Positions 4,480 through 5,249 of a stretch of 5,249 nt of DNA are shown piece after piece. The notes under the pieces are model-generated. The model ran no database searches, was not told the origin of the DNA, and saw only the letters and a list, made by a program, of their open reading frames with translations. The position numbers and the translations under genes were made by a program. The first letter of the stretch is position 1. Each line of letters opens with the position of its first letter. This DNA comes from Gammaproteobacteria bacterium RIFCSPHIGHO2_12_FULL_38_11 (GTDB lineage: Bacteria > Pseudomonadota > Gammaproteobacteria > Coxiellales > Coxiellaceae): assembly GCA_001801515.1 (NCBI GenBank), contig MGXX01000045.1, positions 1 through 5,249 of the forward strand, in the 5' to 3' direction.

Positions 4480-5142
4480 CTAAAATTTATGAATCGTCTC
4501 TGACATGATCTTGTCAGAAAATTCCGAGTACCAAACAAGATCGTTTTTCTCATATTTTCTTCCAAGTCCAGAGCAGAATACATCTATTGCTTGCAAGCCA
4601 AGCTCTTCATGAGAACTACGATGTCTTATTCTTAGCAAGGCGCTCTTATTAATCCTATCTCGAACTGCAGCAATCACAGCGTTATCAAATTCACTAATCT
4701 CATCTTTATTTTTTGAGCGATCAATGACGATATCAATGCGAGTAGCGCTATCAACATCTGTTAATTGTGAAAACACACGCTTTGCTATTTCATCATATAA
4801 CACTTTCTTTTTTAACTCGTGATGATTATTAGCCTTGTGATTTCGTAACCATGTTTTTTTATCGGCAATGGCTGCCGACAAATACCAATTTGTGCATTTT
4901 CGCATTTGATTTAAAAAATATTTTTTAATCGGTAAAGCTAAGGCACTACCTTTCAATTCATGGATGTTTTTAGATACTTTATTTTTTAGGGTATTTTTGA
5001 CAGATCGCAGTGTATTAGCGTTGGTATCACTGTCATAACAAACCAACAACGCAATTACCAAAAATTGACTGGTGTTCAAATTATCAAAATCAAACCCCAA
5101 ATCCCCCGACTCATCAAGATAAATAATCAAATGCTCTGACAC
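4480..5142 (-). CDS. DUF3800 domain protein
   Basis: This encodes 220 residues from GTG 5142, supported by AGGGAA (minus strand, 5154-5149) 6 nt upstream. The N-terminal strand IIYLDESGDLGFD (D10, E11, D14) followed by FLVIALLV is the DUF3800 signature (PF12686-like). HELKGSAL (61-68) follows, then IDIVIDRSKNKD (D137, D141 region) and a C-terminal LGLQAIDVFCSGLGRKYE (Q184, D187), corresponding to the conserved Q-x-x-D motif. These acidic residues, one set per core strand or helix, look like the metal-binding layout of RNase H-like nucleases, but enzymatic activity is inference. The length is usual for the family and the motifs appear intact. DUF3800 genes often occur singly in mobile or defence-rich regions; no partner gene is visible. 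The gene converges on the small RNA, and read-through would make RNA antisense to it. Confidence 0.82.
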   Translation of the reverse strand: MSEHLIIYLDESGDLGFDFDNLNTSQFLVIALLVCYDSDTNANTLRSVKNTLKNKVSKNIHELKGSALALPIKKYFLNQMRKCTNWYLSAAIADKKTWLRNHKANNHHELKKKVLYDEIAKRVFSQLTDVDSATRIDIVIDRSKNKDEISEFDNAVIAAVRDRINKSALLRIRHRSSHEELGLQAIDVFCSGLGRKYEKNDLVWYSEFSDKIMSETIHKF

Positions 5143-5195
5143 AATAAATTCCCTATTTTTACGGCTTTATAAATACGCACTTTTGTGTGTCTCAT
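5127..5195 (-). CDS. Possible 22-codon upstream ORF overlapping the DUF3800 start
   Basis: On the minus strand an ATG at 5195-5193 is preceded by GGAGAG (5209-5204) with 8-nt spacing and reads 22 codons, beginning MRHTKVRIYK, to TGA at 5129-5127. It overlaps the GTG start of the DUF3800 gene by 16 nt in another frame. If translated it could couple or limit DUF3800 synthesis. The ribosome site lies directly next to the -10 box, so the local promoter would remove it from the mRNA; only a longer transcript from outside the window would carry it. Confidence 0.3.
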   Translation of the reverse strand: MRHTKVRIYKAVKIGNLLCQSI

Positions 5196-5210
5196 AAAAT
5201 TTTCTCTCCA

Positions 5211-5238
5211 ATTATATGATCATGATTTATTGTGTTGA
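5211..5238 (-). promoter_or_regulatory. Sigma70-type promoter for the DUF3800 gene
   Basis: On the minus strand a perfect TATAAT (5216-5211) is preceded by TCAACA (5238-5233), a 4-of-6 match to -35, with a 16-bp spacer. The spacer includes the 8-bp palindrome ATGATCAT at 5216-5223. The start site would fall near 5204, giving a leader of about 60 nt before GTG 5142. Confidence 0.5.
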
Positions 5239-5249
5239 AATTATTATTC

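Noticed and set aside
1..5249. CRISPR array or insertion sequence
   Set aside because: No regularly spaced repeats, transposase motif or paired terminal inverted repeats are seen in the window.

Overview
The window is AT-rich DNA with bacterial Shine-Dalgarno sites and sigma70-like promoters. The gene families (four-helix FtsK/SpoIIIE translocase, RelE-type toxin with HTH antitoxins, DUF3800) suggest a gammaproteobacterium, perhaps Legionellales/Coxiella-like. That placement is inference from protein style. The mix of a possible replication or maintenance protein, a ribbon-helix-helix-like regulator, an accessory FtsK, a toxin-antitoxin operon and a lone DUF3800 gene fits a plasmid, an integrative element or a genomic island better than core chromosome.

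Layout. 1-612 is the 3' end of an unrecognised protein with a Ser/Asn/Thr linker. 617-869 holds a palindromic operator candidate and a 66-residue RHH-like protein. 877-1016 is densely palindromic: a terminator-like hairpin, then a 29-codon leader ORF lying across three hairpins, the last of which sequesters the Shine-Dalgarno of the next gene. 1017-3123 is a small unknown gene overlapping a 616-residue membrane FtsK-type DNA translocase. 3134-3903 is a toxin-antitoxin operon whose promoter is overlaid by a perfect 19-bp palindrome. 3912-4266 is a second antitoxin homologue, frameshifted by a 13-bp tandem duplication, whose HTH domain may still be made from an internal ATG. 4346-4477 looks like a stand-alone small RNA gene with promoter and intrinsic terminator. 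4480-5142 (minus strand) is a DUF3800 protein that converges on the small RNA, with its own promoter and a possible upstream mini-ORF.

How the genes may work together. The RHH-like protein, the structured leader and the overlapping small gene-ftsK pair look like a regulated maintenance or DNA-transfer module. The toxin-antitoxin operon would stabilise the element. The second antitoxin may be a decaying duplicate or a truncated DNA-binding regulator acting on the same operator. The most unexplained parts are the hairpin/leader-ORF region at 915-1024 and the small RNA at about 4381-4477.
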